64,000 bases of DNA from Fallopia convolvulus (GCA_964016875.1 OZ024734.1:56065496-56129495); one strand, 5' to 3'; positions 47,160-59,954 are shown, counted from the first letter of the stretch. A program made the numbers and translations. Notes: generated by a model not told the origin, from the sequence alone.

Positions 47160-48322
47160 GCCAAGCCACCAAGGAAGCAATGTTGCAATATATCTGGCTA
47201 AGCCGAAATAAGCTGCCCATTGAAGCATGCATTCATGTTATCCTCCTGCAAATCAGTGTAAATATCCTCTTAATGATCTTTGAATTCTTGGTTCATACTT
47301 CCATGTATAAAAATATCTTGAGCACAGCGCTTGTTCATAATCATAATGTTCCCTCTTTGATGGTAGTTTATTCCATGGTCACACAAATTGATGGATTTCT
47401 GCTGTGCTCATTGATTCATGGGTAGCAAGAATCACTTCAGCTGGGACGAGAATCAAATGAATGATCTCTCTTCTTAGTGTATCTTATCATGTGTCTGAAC
47501 TTACAGCCTGACTCATTTGACATTTCAAGGCCACTTGTCAACGTTGGAACTCTTGTAGCTTTGTAATCATCCAAAACAGTTTCGTGAGAATGGGTAAAAA
47601 TATCTTTCCTTGGCAATTCGGCAATTCAATATAAATATAAATCATGGGTATAGCCGTATAGTTCTGGAGTTTGAAATTTGTTGTGCTGAAAGATACGATT
47701 GTCTCATCTTTACCAAATGGCGCAGTGTTGAGATTACAAGTAGCCTAGCAAAACAAAAGCCACGAGGTAGTCTTTGCTTTGTGTGTTAGTAATTTGGTCT
47801 TTCTTTTTTGGACACTGTTTATACGTAGGGAGACTTCGGCTAGAAGCTTTTGGAGTTCAGATTTCGAATCTTGATAACATGATGATGTGAATTTACTATA
47901 CCGTCTAGAGTACACAGATGTTGATGGATTGAAGAGCTAGTACTTACCAATTTGTTTACTACTAGCTATAATCATTATAGTCTGAATCCAAATGCTTGTA
48001 GGTGATCTTATCCAATGAATCCAAACAAGAAGAAATCTCTAAGGAGTAGATATTCCACCTTTCATACGCAAGCAAGAAACACTGGACGACCATAAATCCT
48101 AATCAGCTTTATAGATGCATTATTGAGCATATGAAATCAAGTGTCCTTTGATGTGATGATATTTTCGAACAACCTGTCCTAGGATTTTTAGATGTATGAA
48201 GAAATTTTGATCTTGTAGTAACAAAGCAAACGAATTGGCCTACACCATCATCCTACATTTTGCTGATTGCATGATAACAGATGCCCTCGCCCATCAAGGA
48301 GTAATTCTCCAATCAGCTCTGC
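47160..48322. other. Convergent spacer between ATG18 and CYP714
   Basis: It should hold both 3' UTRs. I see no other gene and no element boundary. Confidence 0.5.
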
Positions 48323-50221
48323 TCACCCAATTTTCTTGAGGAGGAGATGGACAGCCTGAGCAGGCTCAAGAACCATGGAGAAAGCAGGGGAGTGGCGGTA
48401 GTTTGGAGACAGAGAGAAGGTGAAGTTGGAGAGAAGATGGGAAAGGATGAGCTTCAGCTCGAGCATGGCAAAGTTCTTCCCCAAGCAGTTCCTGGGGCCC
48501 ACCCCAAAGGGGATGAAGGCTTGGGGTACCTTGCAGGCGTTGGCGACCCCGCCAGCGAACCTCTCGGGCTTGAACTCGAGGGCGTCGGGGCCCCACTGGT
48601 CGGGGTCACGGTGGAGAGCAGGGATGAGGGTCCAGATGAGGACTCCCTTGGGGACCACCAGCTCTCCCAGCCTCACATCCTCCAGGGCTTCTCGGGTCAC
48701 AAACGCCCCCGGAGAGTATAGCCTCAACGCTTCTTGGAGGAACATGTTAAGCTGCATAGTGCATCCATGAATGAATGGATTATAACAATAATAATAACTA
48801 TAAGCACTAGGGAGGTGAATACTGAATACGTACCCATTTCATCCTGTTGAGGGCATCAAAGCTGGTAGGGGGTTGGTCAGGCTCCTGGAGGAGCTCTTGG
48901 CGGAGGCGGGTCTGCCAGTCGGGATAGGAGGCCAACAACACGAGACACCAGGCGGAGGACACGGCGGTGGTCTCATGCCCCGCAAAGTAAATGTTCTTGC
49001 AATTGTCTATTATCATATCCTTCTTCTTCTTATCATCATCATCATCATCCTCGGCATCACCACCACTGTGACGACTGTGGAGGAGGAGTTGCATCAGATC
49101 CTTGGTGTTGGCATCGTCTTTGCCTCTTTCTTGAACCGTCTCCCATATTAGGTTGTTGACTTCCTTCTCCAGCCTCTTTATCTCCCTTTCTTTCTCCGAT
49201 GTTCTCCACCACAGCGGAGTTTGGGAATTCTTGAAGAGGGAGCGGCCATGGGAGGAGAGCATTTGTTGAAGGGTCCTGAGCTTGGAGAAGATGTGCTTGC
49301 CTTTGGTGTAGGAGCTCCCAAAGCAGGCCCTCGCTATTACATCAGCTGAGAAGCTTCGCAAGTCCTCGTCCACCCTCACCTCCATAGCCTCTCCATCTCC
49401 ATCCGTCATAATGGCGTCTTCCCATTTCTTCACCAACAACTCGGATGCCTCCCTCATCAACCCCACCATACCCTAGTAGATATAATTATCAAGTATGAAT
49501 TTAAATGGATGATATATTACGTACGTAGTGATGATGGATGATTACCTTGACCTTGTCCAAGTAGAACTCGGGGGCAATGATCTTCCTCTGTCGGGACCAT
49601 AGGGCGGAGTTGGCTCTAAGGATTCCATTGCCGAACAGAGGGAAGAGTTGCTTGGTCATGTAGGTGGGTTTCCCCAGATCTGTGGACATGTGTTGATTCA
49701 TTTCCCTCACCATCTCCGGGCTGTTTACGTACAAGTGTTGCTTCTTTCTGACCGTGTACGTATACACACTCCCTGCAGCCCATATATTCCAATTCCAATT
49801 CCAATTCAGTAGGAGTAGTAGTAGTAAATAGTAGTAGGGTTAGGGGATGGGAGAACTACTGACCGTACTCCTTGGCCCAGTGATGAAAATAAGGGAAGAC
49901 GGTGGGGACGAAGTCGTGGGAGGAGGCGGCGTGGAAGTGGAGGCGCGTGGATTGGGCGGTGATCCTCTGCAGCTCGGCCGCATTGCCGTGTAAAAGGGAA
50001 GGCGGAGGGCCGCTGATCCCCTGCCTCCTCAGCCTCCTCCGCTGCCTAATCACGCTCAAGCTCAAGTTCAAATTGTTCAACCCCAATCCGGATCCCGATC
50101 CCGATCCCGATCCCTCCTTGCTGTTGGTGTTGATGTAGTAGTAGTAGAGGCAGAAGAGGATGATTACCAAACCCATTGACCCTACACCTAACGACCATAC
50201 TAGTATTCTCAATTCCTCCAT
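48323..50221 (-). CDS. Cytochrome P450, CYP714 family
   Basis: Four exons on the minus strand (50221-49864, 49772-49546, 49472-48834, 48751-48323) join in phase to 550 residues. An N-terminal membrane anchor (VWSLGVGSMGLVIILFCLYY) comes first. A Gly-Ser dipeptide run follows, from a GGATCG microsatellite, and then the GPPPSLLHGN proline hinge. Helix I carries FAGHETTA (oxygen activation), helix K EALR, the PERF region FKPERF, and the haem loop FGVGPRNCLG with the axial Cys. It belongs to the CYP72 clan. CYP714 enzymes oxidise gibberellins (for example 13-hydroxylation or 16,17-epoxidation by EUI/ELA members) in the ER; the substrate here is inferred. An acidic/basic run (DDDDDDDKKKK) sits before helix I, in a position of low conservation. 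Family confidence is good; subfamily unresolved. Confidence 0.9.
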
Positions 50222-50235
50222 ATATGATATATTAA

Positions 50236-50305
50236 CTCTCTCTCTCTCTCTCTCTCTCTCTGTTGAGAGTTGAGACTACCTTCCTTCCTTCCTTCCTTCC
50301 TTCTT
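50236..50305. repeat. CT and CTTC microsatellites in the CYP714 leader
   Basis: (CT)13 at 50236-50261 and (TTCC)n at about 50278-50302 lie 15-80 bp upstream of the P450 start codon, so on its transcribed strand the leader is GA-rich. Such leaders are common in plants and can bind GAGA-binding proteins. Confidence 0.8.
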
Positions 50306-50780
50306 ATTCCTTACTCCGGCTCGGGTTCGGATATGGTCTTCCTACATGGACATGGACATGGACAAGAATCAAGATGCTGTTACCAAATGTGGTCTCTTCA
50401 ATCTTCCTATTTAAGTATAAAGTATTCAATATAATGTGTGTGCAAGAGTGAGTGGTGCTTTCAGATAACGAAATTTATTGTATGGATATCTTCTAAGACA
50501 ATACTAGCTAGTAAATAAAAAAAGATTTAATAGAGTAAGGATCTGTTAGTAGTAAATAAAAAAGCAAGACAAAATATTGGTTTTCAATGTCAGATTGGGG
50601 AGTACACTTGGACCCCCGCATTTATATTTTACATGCATACACCCCCGCATTTACATGCATACCTTAGAAGACCATGTTTATCCGTCTCTAAAATAATGAG
50701 ATATTTGGATAGTTTAATACTCCTATATTTAAGTATAAAAATAAAAGGGCACTGATGCTCTAAAATAAAATCCAAATATC

Positions 50781-50812
50781 CATCAGTGCTCTAAAATAAA
50801 AGAGCACTGATG
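50781..50812. repeat. Perfect 12-bp inverted repeat
   Basis: The stem catcagtgctct (50781-50792), loop aaaataaa and closing arm agagcactgatg (50801-50812) form a perfect hairpin. A partial third copy (gcactgatgctctaaaataa) lies at about 50750. It may be the end of an unrecognised small element. Confidence 0.6.
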
Positions 50813-51432
50813 CTTAAATGAGCCTAGTACATAATTAAGTTTATATTTTATAACCAATTGACAATAACAAAAAACAATATTTCTCCTTTTGGTAATTAAA
50901 TGCGTGTTTTAACAATGCAAACTAAATCACTCCTAATCCTATTCTTTTGAAACGCAAGTATCTCGATTTTTCAAAACCGATAAGCATATTCTTAATTTCA
51001 ATATATCATATGTAAAATACTCTTACCTTCTTCTTCTCCTCCTTTTATACGAGTACAATTTGTTTATATGGAATAAATAAAATGGACGAAATATTTCAAA
51101 CGAAATCAAACAAGACATACAAGGTTACAGTTTAAAAGCATATTCATTTTATTCTTTTAAGTACAATACAATAATATCCGATAATATATTATATTATGGA
51201 CAAAATATAAAGGTGTTCCACTTGAAATTGTGGAGGTAAATTTGGATATTGCTTTAAGGATAACGATAAAAATGAGTAGAATTTGGGTCCTTGAAAAACA
51301 GGGAAATGGAAAAGCAAAGAGGGGTCGTAGTGTAGTATGATTTGTGATTTGTCTTTTGCTGCTTTTCACGCTGCTTTTGCTGCTTTTCAAGTGCAACTGC
51401 CTTGGCCAGTTGACACTTGAAAAAAAATTCCT

Positions 51433-51966
51433 TAAGGCTCGTCACAATTGGATCGACAACTTTTGTATTGGGCGGGCTTCTTAAATATGCTCATAAGGTC
51501 AACAAGTCCGAATAAATTCCTCAAGGCTTAGCGAACCGTCACAATTGGATCGTCAACTTTTGTATTGTGTGGGCTGTTTGAATATGCTCATAAGGCCGAC
51601 AAGTCCGAACAAATCCCTCAAGGCTCGCAAACCGCTACTTTTGGAACTCGGTCTTTCCTTTATTGGGAGGATTGCCTGAACGGACCCTTGAAGTCGGGAA
51701 CTCGGACTTTCCTTTATTGGGTGGACTGCCTAAACGGACCCTTGAAGCCGTCAAGCCCGAAGAAGGTCCAAAATATAAACCCACACGGAAACCTGCTTTG
51801 ATATCATGATAAAGACGATAATCTAGGAGTCGTGCGATAACGAGCCTAGCATACAAGTCCAATGAGGTTCCAACCCAAAATCATATGGCAATGAGTGGAG
51901 TAACTCATAAGCTTATATACTAGACAATTGTAGTCCCCAATTTTTAATGTGGGATAACTCTCAACA
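51433..51966 (-). mobile_element. LTR-retroelement fragment with LTR and primer site
   Basis: On the minus strand, 51966-51807 reads TGTTGAGAGTTATCCCACAT through to TTTATCA (TG...CA ends, 160 bp). It is followed directly by TGATATCAAAGC, which matches the initiator tRNA-Met site TGGTATCAGAGC with two changes. The interior toward 51433 contains two tandem duplications: a unit of about 115 bp starting tcacaattggatcg, and a unit of about 57 bp starting ggaactcgg. No second LTR was found, so it is a truncated TRIM-like element. Confidence 0.65.
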
Positions 51967-54130
51967 TATATTTTATTTTAATTCTTAATTTATTTCCCAT
52001 ATGTGACTGATATTTAAGGGTGGTAGCAAATATTAGTTCAACTAAGGGATGGCTTGAAAATTCATGAAATTCTCAACAAAGTAGTACAATAATTTTTACG
52101 GTCCACTGATGATGATTTGGAATGTTTCCTCTTTTGTTTGTAATTAAAGTTTTCTCTTTATTCATAAACTTATGTCTCTTTGAAAAAAACGAAGAGTGAT
52201 GAAGGATCTTGTTGTTGACGTCGTTTGATCCAAAGGCAAACTTTAAAGGAAGGTGGAACTTAGTGGATAAACTTTTCTTGGGATTACAAGGGCAGATCGC
52301 CCTCGTCCGAACTCGGAGTTGGGTGATTCCAAATCCCAGAGCTAGATATATGAGTCTACTTTAATCGCTCAAAATTTGAGAGTCAGATGATGAGAGGTTC
52401 GAAAGTTATGACTCTTGAACTGAAAGGTCGCATGAACCATCAAGATGAAAATTTCTTCAAGACAAGGTGGTGGCAAGGGCTTCTTTGGGTGGCGCCAATG
52501 TAGATGATGGAAGATTTTCTTTGGTGAAATTGAGGATGGAATTTGATGGTTAGGGATGGATATGAAATGTCCTTCAAAAGGATATGACTTACCTCTCGAA
52601 AACACGAACTAGAAGCATCGAACTAGGATGTGACTCACCTAGATCAAACCTCTGTTCTTGGATTGAAGTGACTCATAATCCAATGGATCTAAAATTGAAA
52701 ATTGATGTAAAAACAAAGGGAAAACGTTTATAATGAAAGGAGACAAGGGTTGGCATGGTTTGGCTTCAATCTTGTTTAACTAGGAAACTAGAGCCCTAGT
52801 GACTTATAAAGAAACACCTAAGGGTAAAACTGACATTTGCCTTAGGAAAATTTTAAATAGGCCCCACATTTCCAGATATCATAAAACACTCTCACAAGCC
52901 AAACAATGAACTGCACAAGTCGTGACCTTCTAACAAGACAAGCACACCTCACTTTCTCACGATGTAATGACCTTAGTATTGTCACATCAGGTGTTGCACC
53001 TCCTTATTTTTCGTCTGGGTGTTGAATTTCATTGAGATCACTCATAAGAATGCATGGTGAGTTCATAATGAACAGTTGTAGCTTTGGCCATAACAATTTT
53101 TTATCTAAAGCCCTTAGCGGGGCATATGAGGGTTAATTGATGTTGTGTTTCGAGATTGGAATATCGAAATGCAATAAATCGATCGTCCTTATGGAAGGTT
53201 GTAAGTGATTCATTTAAGATTCAGTGTCCTTTCCAAAGGACACAAAATATCTCTAGAGAGGCCTATTGTAGGGATGAATTCGATTGAGTCGAAATCGGCT
53301 TTTTGCCAAAGTTTGTTATCTGGTGATTTTTGTGCTTTAGTTTCCACGAGAGCCATGATTTGGATTCATTCTATTTTACATAGAGGGTTGATTTTTGTCC
53401 ATAATAAGAGGCGTTTTAGACCTCTACAATTCTAAAGACTTATTTTCATAAATAAGTATTTTTTGTGTGGTTTTTGGCCATGGATTTGGTTGCATAAACC
53501 CACCTTGGTGTGTCATTATTATCATAAGTTTTGCGATTACTTTTAAGCAAGTTTTTGTATTGTTTGTAGGGATTGCATTTTTTTTTGAATAGCCGGAAAG
53601 CGACAAGAAGAGACAAAGAACCACAATAAAAACCTCCTCGTCACCAATTTCTTGTTGACTTCCACACATCGAAGTCCTTAATAAAAGTTTTGGGCTTACA
53701 TTATTGGTGTTACTGGTTCTTTCCTATAGTAACTCAGACAACATGAAGCCAGTACATAAGTTCAACATTGAAAGAGGACATATGTCAACAGAGTTTAAAG
53801 AGACAACATCCCAAGAAAAATGTGAAACAAAGGAGTTAAAATATATTGGTATGGACACATTGTTATAGTGGCACCCATAAAACGCAAATTTGTTATTCAA
53901 GCAACATGTTACAAGCTTGCTATAAAGCCCAACCAAAGCTAGAAGCCTAGAATCAACAAACACATTTACAAACGGATTAGGAAAACCACAAACACACATA
54001 TTCTGGTTCTTTCCTACACTATCATTTCCTCTCTCTCTTTTTTTTTTTCCTCTTTTTTGGGTCTAGTGGGCCTTGCTTTAAACAAGAAGGCCCAAGTTCA
54101 TTCAACTGATAAACAGCCCTAGCAAAGAAC
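51967..54130. other. Long spacer without a recognisable gene
   Basis: Several short open frames (for example 52369-52605 on minus and 53205-53435 on plus) have no domain I recognise. T-runs near 53570 and 54038 and A-rich tails suggest old retroposon debris. The right end (53990-54130) is the likely promoter of the purine biosynthesis gene. Confidence 0.45.
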
Positions 54131-54897
54131 CAGAGAGAATCAGGACGGAACGACGGACTCGGGGAGAAAGAATTCTTCACCGCCGACATATCTTCTCTGC
54201 CTCGTCAAATTTGAGCGGTTTGAACTTTGAATTTGGCTATGTCTATTGAATTTTGTTTTCTAATGACTTTATGCCTTCCGTGGTTCTTATTTCTCATTTG
54301 AGAAAGATCCAAAATTTCACTTGTTTTGTGCCGCTGGTGCCTGGCTGAGAACTCCCGCCCGCCGGTGGGAGCGGCCGCCCCCCCGCGCCACCACCTGCCT
54401 CCGCCACTGATAAGTTGCTGGTGTTTATCTCGGTAACTAGGTTCAGTATAGTGCCGTAGAGATAGCCAACACTTTCATATGTTATTTTTATTCTTTGTCG
54501 TTCTATAGTAATTGTTGGTGCATTTTTTTATTAAAAATTCCTTATAAAATCTTTCTAGCTGATATGAGTTTGGACGATGGTGATGGAAAAGAATCTGAAC
54601 TCTGCCACTCTGGGTTGTATAATGAAAGATGAATCCTCGCATTTGCACCCCTAACAAATAAATTTCACTTTATGCTTATTCTTTATGTGTTTTAGGTTCA
54701 GTATAGTGTCGTAGATGAATCCTCGCATTTTCACCCCTAGAAATCCTTTTTGCATTATACGAACTCTATAACTTCCCATCTGAAATGCATCTTCCTCGAT
54801 GCCTAAAAATTGTAGAGAGCAATTACAATATTATTTTGTTTTCAGTTGTGAATTTAGAAGACTTGTGAAATCGATTAATGCTGATTCAATGTTTTAG
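54130..54897 (+). promoter_or_regulatory. Likely 5' leader/intron of PurH gene, with internal duplication
   Basis: The coding start at 54898 follows TTTTAG directly, so a 5' UTR intron probably ends there. Two phrases are duplicated within this stretch: aggttcagtatagtg (about 54440 and 54695) and gatgaatcctcgcattt (about 54629 and 54714), so a segment of about 80-250 bp was copied. Confidence 0.4.
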
Positions 54898-57800
54898 ATG
54901 TCAGGATTTGCTATTACCACTACTAGCAAGTGCTGTGCAACTACTTCAACCTCCACTGCTCATCGGTGCAGTGTTCAGCTATTCTCTTCACAGAAAGTTG
55001 GCATCTTGAAGGTGTGCTAAAAAAATTCTTTTTCTGTGTCTTTTCTATTACTTGTATTACAACTACAATCTGAGCATTTTATTAGTGCTTTTCTGAGACA
55101 ATTTTCATGCTTGTTATCTATCTTTGTATAAATCCAGGGTGTGGTTCCACTAGCTGACATTTTATCCTTGTCATTGAGATCAAGCTTTAAGCAAATAAGG
55201 GCTATGGCTACATCTGGACCTGCCCCTGTAGTACAAATGGATCCTTCATCCAATACAGCAGGTGTTTTCATCAGTCTCTTTTCTTTATTCACACAAGGTT
55301 TCAACTTTTTACTTATAAAGTAACCTTCAGGTTTTATGATTTCTTATGTTTTTATTTTGTAAAAATTTTTCAAATCATTTGTCAGTTGAGGTAAGGGTGA
55401 GTAAATTATTTAGTTCTGTGATACAATACCTAAAATTGGATTAAGTGGATATGCACTGGTGAAGTTTTCTTTTGATGCACTTGTTGAGTAAATGATACCC
55501 AATCCTTAATTCCTTATTAGGTGATCATGATTTGATAATTATTCAGCACATTATTTTGTAATTCTTTTGTTCATTTTGTGACCTTTTCATTCTCAGGAAG
55601 CAAGCAAGCATTAATCTCTTTATCTGATAAAAAAGATCTGGTTGTTCTGGGAAGTGGATTACAAAGTCTGGGGTGAGCATTTTGTGATTATTATCATTCA
55701 TTGGTTTTATTTTCATAATCAAATTGGGGGCCATTATTTAGTTTTTATGTTTAGTTGTCCAATGGGATTGAAGTTACCGACTTCTTAGAGTTGTTTTCTT
55801 GTAAAAGATAACAATACGAAGCCGTTGATCCTCCCCAGGGATTTATGCTTATTTCAGCCTGTTCTTTAATTCAAGTTGAATAATCTTGCAAGTTATATAA
55901 GGAAAAAAGTCTTATTTTTCTTTCATTTCAATTCTGATTTTCATGTGTTTTGCACCACAGGTACAAAATTGTATCAACTGGAGGTACTGCATCTGCTTTG
56001 GAAAATGCAGGCATCTCTGTAACTAAAGTAGAAGAAGTTACTCATTTTCCAGAAATGGTGAGAATTAGTATTATACATTTGTTCTTATCTCTTATTTTAT
56101 TTGTGAATGTTAGTTTTATGAGTTCCATGAACTCAAAAGGGGGCAATTCTGAGCAATAATATAGACCAAAAGTATATTGTAGAAACAGATTAGCCGTAGT
56201 GGTGCAATGATATGTGATCTAGTCTAATATAGGAAGCTGCAGGTCATTTTTTCTTGAACCTTGGTTTAGTCCAGTGTTGATTTCCCAATAAATTTGAAGT
56301 CAAGTCAAAAAACACATGGCACCTTTTGAATATGTCATACATGTGTTAGTTATTGGCGGCTTCTCTATTGAAGTTGGCCACGTGCTTTGACAGCTTGATG
56401 GTCGTGTAAAGACTCTACATCCTTCTGTACATGGTGGTATTCTTGCTAGAAGAGATTCAAAGCATCATATGGAAGCTCTTAAAGAGCACGGGGTTGGTAA
56501 GATCTACTTTTGATTGCTTATGGTTCCTATCCTAAATTTCTATTAAAGTGCTATTTTCTTAACCCTCGTTATTTGTTTTAATGACTTTTTGTTGTAGGCA
56601 CATTCGATGTTGTGGTGGTAAATTTATATCCCTTTTATGATAAAGTCTCTTCATCTGGAGGAGTTGAAGTTGAGGAGGGCATTGAGAATATTGACATTGG
56701 TGGCCCTACCATGATTAGAGCTGCCGCAAAGGTACTTGTGAAAAATCATCTCATAAAAAAAGTAAAAAATTATATAAAAAATCATTATTTACATGTTGAT
56801 ATATTGAGCAGAATCACAAGGATGTCCTGGTGGTAGTGGATCCAGAAGATTACCATATGCTGCTAGATTTTCTGAAAGGAAATATGGAAGATGAACAATT
56901 CCGCAGGAGGCTTGCATGGAAGGCTTTTCAACATGTTGCTGCCTACGATTCAGCAGTGTCAGAGTGGTTATGGAAGCAAACAACACAAGGTTTGTTTTTC
57001 TGCTCAATAGACTATTTCTAATTTAATGTTAGCATAGTTGAGACAATTTTGTCTTGATATTATTATAACATTTTGTATGACAAATGAATATATTTGAGTT
57101 TCACCAACACTTTGCTCTATATTTGCAAGTTTTATTCTAGTAATTGTGTATTTATGCAATAGAAGACTGACACCAACTTGTCATTTTGGAAGATAAATTC
57201 CCTCCAGGCTTCACAGTTTCTGTCTCACTTAAAACCCCACTTCGTTATGGAGAAAATCCACATCAGAAAGCTGCTTTTTATGTTGACAAGAGTCTGGCCG
57301 AATTTAATGCTGGTGGTATTGCTACCGCAATCCAACACCATGGAAAGGTGAGAATCTTGATTGATCATTGTTAATTACAACATTATTAGATGTAGACTGT
57401 AGAGTGAATTCTGTAGTACTGATCCATTTTCCCCCACTTTCTTATTTTGAGATCTTTCATTGTTCTGACCTTCTAATCATGAACCCATATTGTAATTCTC
57501 TAGCATAGAGTGGACACAAAATTTAATTGAGTAGTTTTTGGCGAGGCATTTATGATAGACTTCCTTTAGAGTGTAGTATGTTTCAGTTTTAATTTGGTTT
57601 GGTTCTCTGTTGAGTCTGTTCATTGAATTTCACTCTTGTCTATTTTTGTTGTGTAGGAGATGTCATATAACAACTACCTAGATGCTGATGCAGCATGGAA
57701 TTGTGTCTCAGAATTTGAAGCTCCTACATGTGTTGTTGTGAAACACACAAATCCTTGTGGGGTGGCTTCAAGGAACAATATCCTTGAAGCTTATAAAATT

Positions 57801-59098
57801 GCCGTGGAAGCTGATCCTGTCAGTGCTTTTGGTGGTATAGTAGCATTCAATGTTGAAGTCGATGAGGTAATCACTCTCCTAATTCTCTTTCAAGATAATG
57901 GTTCTATCCGTTGTGATGATTATGTTACTTTGTCATATAAACCTCTAAAGTTCTCATTATCAATTTTTTTCCCGTGAAATTATTACTTGTAGCTTTTATG
58001 ATATCAAAATCATCATTCTATCCAACACTCAAACTTGATGTCTTCTGAAAAAAGAAAAAAACATTTCGAATTGGTTCTCTTAAACATTTAGAATCTGTTT
58101 TTTCCATGAAATTAGTACTTGGAGACGTCCTCCATAATTCTGAGAAGTTATTCTTCAGATTCTCTTTTTCCAACGAGTGGTGGAAAAGTCTTTTTGATGT
58201 CATAATAAATCTATTGTACTTAATTGTTTCCACGCTGTTAAGTGGTTTTTTTTACCATGTTTAGGAACTTGCAAGAGAAATCAGGGAATTTAGAAGTCCA
58301 ACAGATGGCACAAGTCGGATGTTCTATGAAATAGTGGTTGCTCCCAAGTATACAACGAAGGGGCTTGAGGTTCTGCGTGGAAAATCGAAGGATTTAAGAA
58401 TCCTTGAGGCTCAAAAGAATGACAAGGGAAAGCTGTCTCTCAGACAAGTAGGCGGGGGTTGGCTAGCTCAAGAATCTGATGATTTGACACCGCAGGATAT
58501 CGAATTCAAATCGGTTTCCAGGAGAAGCCCATCTCAAAGTGAGCTTTCTGATGCACAATTTGCATGGTTGTGTGTCAAGCATGTGAAGAGCAACGCTATT
58601 GTCATAGCAAAGGTACGGTGAAGCTAAATTTCTTCGGCTTTTAAAAACTGATCATCTGGTAAATATGAAGAACGATGAATTAAGAATGTAGTGCATTTTG
58701 GTGCAGGATAATCGGATGCTAGGCATGGGAAGCGGGCAACCAAATCGTCTAGAAAGTCTGAGAATTGCTTTGAAGAAAGCAGGAGAGGAGGTTAAAGGAG
58801 CAGCTTTGGCTAGTGATGCTTTCTTCCCTTTCGGTGTGTGATAATACTATAAATATATTCTAAATTAGTTATTTGACACAGAAATGGAACTATTAAAATT
58901 ACAAATACTAAAGAGAATCTGAATGTCATGGGTGTTTGATTGACAGCTTGGAGTGACGCCGTGGAAGAGGCTTGTAAAAACGGTGTTAAAGTTATTGCAG
59001 AGCCAGGAGGAAGCAGGAGGGATCAGGATGCCATAGACTGCTGCAACCAGTACGATGTCTCTTTGCTTTTCACAAACGTACGACACTTCAGGCATTAA
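54898..59098 (+). CDS. PURH: Bifunctional purine biosynthesis protein PurH (AICAR transformylase / IMP cyclohydrolase)
   Basis: Twelve coding exons join in phase to 605 residues: 54898-55011, 55138-55261, 55597-55672, 55961-56057, 56394-56496, 56598-56731, 56812-56989, 57193-57347, 57657-57866, 58265-58612, 58707-58833, 58947-59098. The Ser/Thr-rich N-terminus (residues 1-60) looks like a plastid transit peptide; purine synthesis in plants is plastidial. The MGS-like IMP cyclohydrolase domain follows (STGGTASAL, LDGRVKTLHPSVHGG, VVVNLYPF). The transformylase domain comes next (RYGENPHQKAAF, KHTNPCG, SAFGGIVAFN, SNAIVIAKDNRMLGMGSGQP) and the chain ends LLFTNVRHFRH. It performs the last two steps to IMP, using 10-formyl-THF. 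The length fits plant homologues (about 596). No defects seen. Confidence 0.96.
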
Positions 59099-59954
59099 TG
59101 TCATAGCGTATCTGTCGACTATGATGCTTACTTGAACACGAGCAACCCAACCCAATCTCATTCCGGGTGTGAAATTTGTGCTTGTGTTTTCGTTTTGTAA
59201 GAATAAAATGCGACATTTGTTTGCTTGTGTTTTCGTTTTATAAACTAACTGCTGCTTATGTCAGCATGTTTTTGGTAATCCTATTGCTGGCTGTGTTATG
59301 CATTAACCTTACGGGCTAGTCTAAAAAATCTGTAATGAGTTGTATCCATGTTATTAACAAGTCTTGATAGCTAATCATTGGAGGCTTCTTCGGATCTGGT
59401 ACAGGATTTGCAAAGTTAGATGTCAACCGTCTGCATTTGATTTTTTTCATGCTTTTGTCCGGTCTCACATTTTTAGGGCCTGTTTGGTATCGAGTGTGGA
59501 AAGAAAATGGTTAAGAAAAATATATCTAGTTTAATTTTAGTTAGTGATTCATTGATAACAATGGTAAACATGATCCCTTTCTCCTATTTTTCATTCAAAA
59601 CTTAGGGTTTCTTCGTTAGAGTTGAAATGAGTTTTATGTAGTTGAAATGAAAAATATGTGTTCGGGTGTGGTAGTTGAAATGTGTTTTAGTTGATATAAG
59701 TTCAAATTTTGGGGAAAAAATAAGACGAGGGAGACCTTATGGAGTTGAAATGTATTTTTTTTTTTTTGGTCGAATTGAAATGTATTTATTTTAACTAGGT
59801 GAAATTTAACTCAACCTTATTACTACCTTGGTTTTCAACTCTTCTAAACTACTATTTTCCCAAACACTGTGTACGTAGCTTATATAAAAAATAAACACCT
59901 TATTTTTTTGATCAAAAGGAGAGTTTTAACCCATATTATTTAATAATAACATCA
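59099..59954. other. 3' flank of PurH and spacer
   Basis: It contains the PurH 3' UTR and AT-rich spacer. A stretch near 59475 begins gggcctgtttggtatcgag, like a MITE end, but I found no paired inverted end. Micro-retroposon scar 3 lies at 59745-59787. Confidence 0.5.
59745..59787 (-). repeat. Micro-retroposon scar 3
   Basis: A 13-bp direct repeat (ttgaaatgtattt at 59745 and 59775) flanks a T-run of about 10-13 followed by ggtcgaa. On the minus strand this is TTCGACC plus poly(A), the same core as scar 2 at 28688, which lies 31 kb away in unrelated flanking sequence. Confidence 0.6.

Noticed and set aside
48347..48770. Plus-strand frames opposite the P450 last exon
   Set aside because: Shadows of the GC-rich P450 exon; the minus-strand frame carries the haem-binding motif.
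59475..59880. Possible MITE starting gggcctgtttggtatcgag
   Set aside because: The start resembles a Tourist/hAT end, but no inverted partner or target duplication was found.
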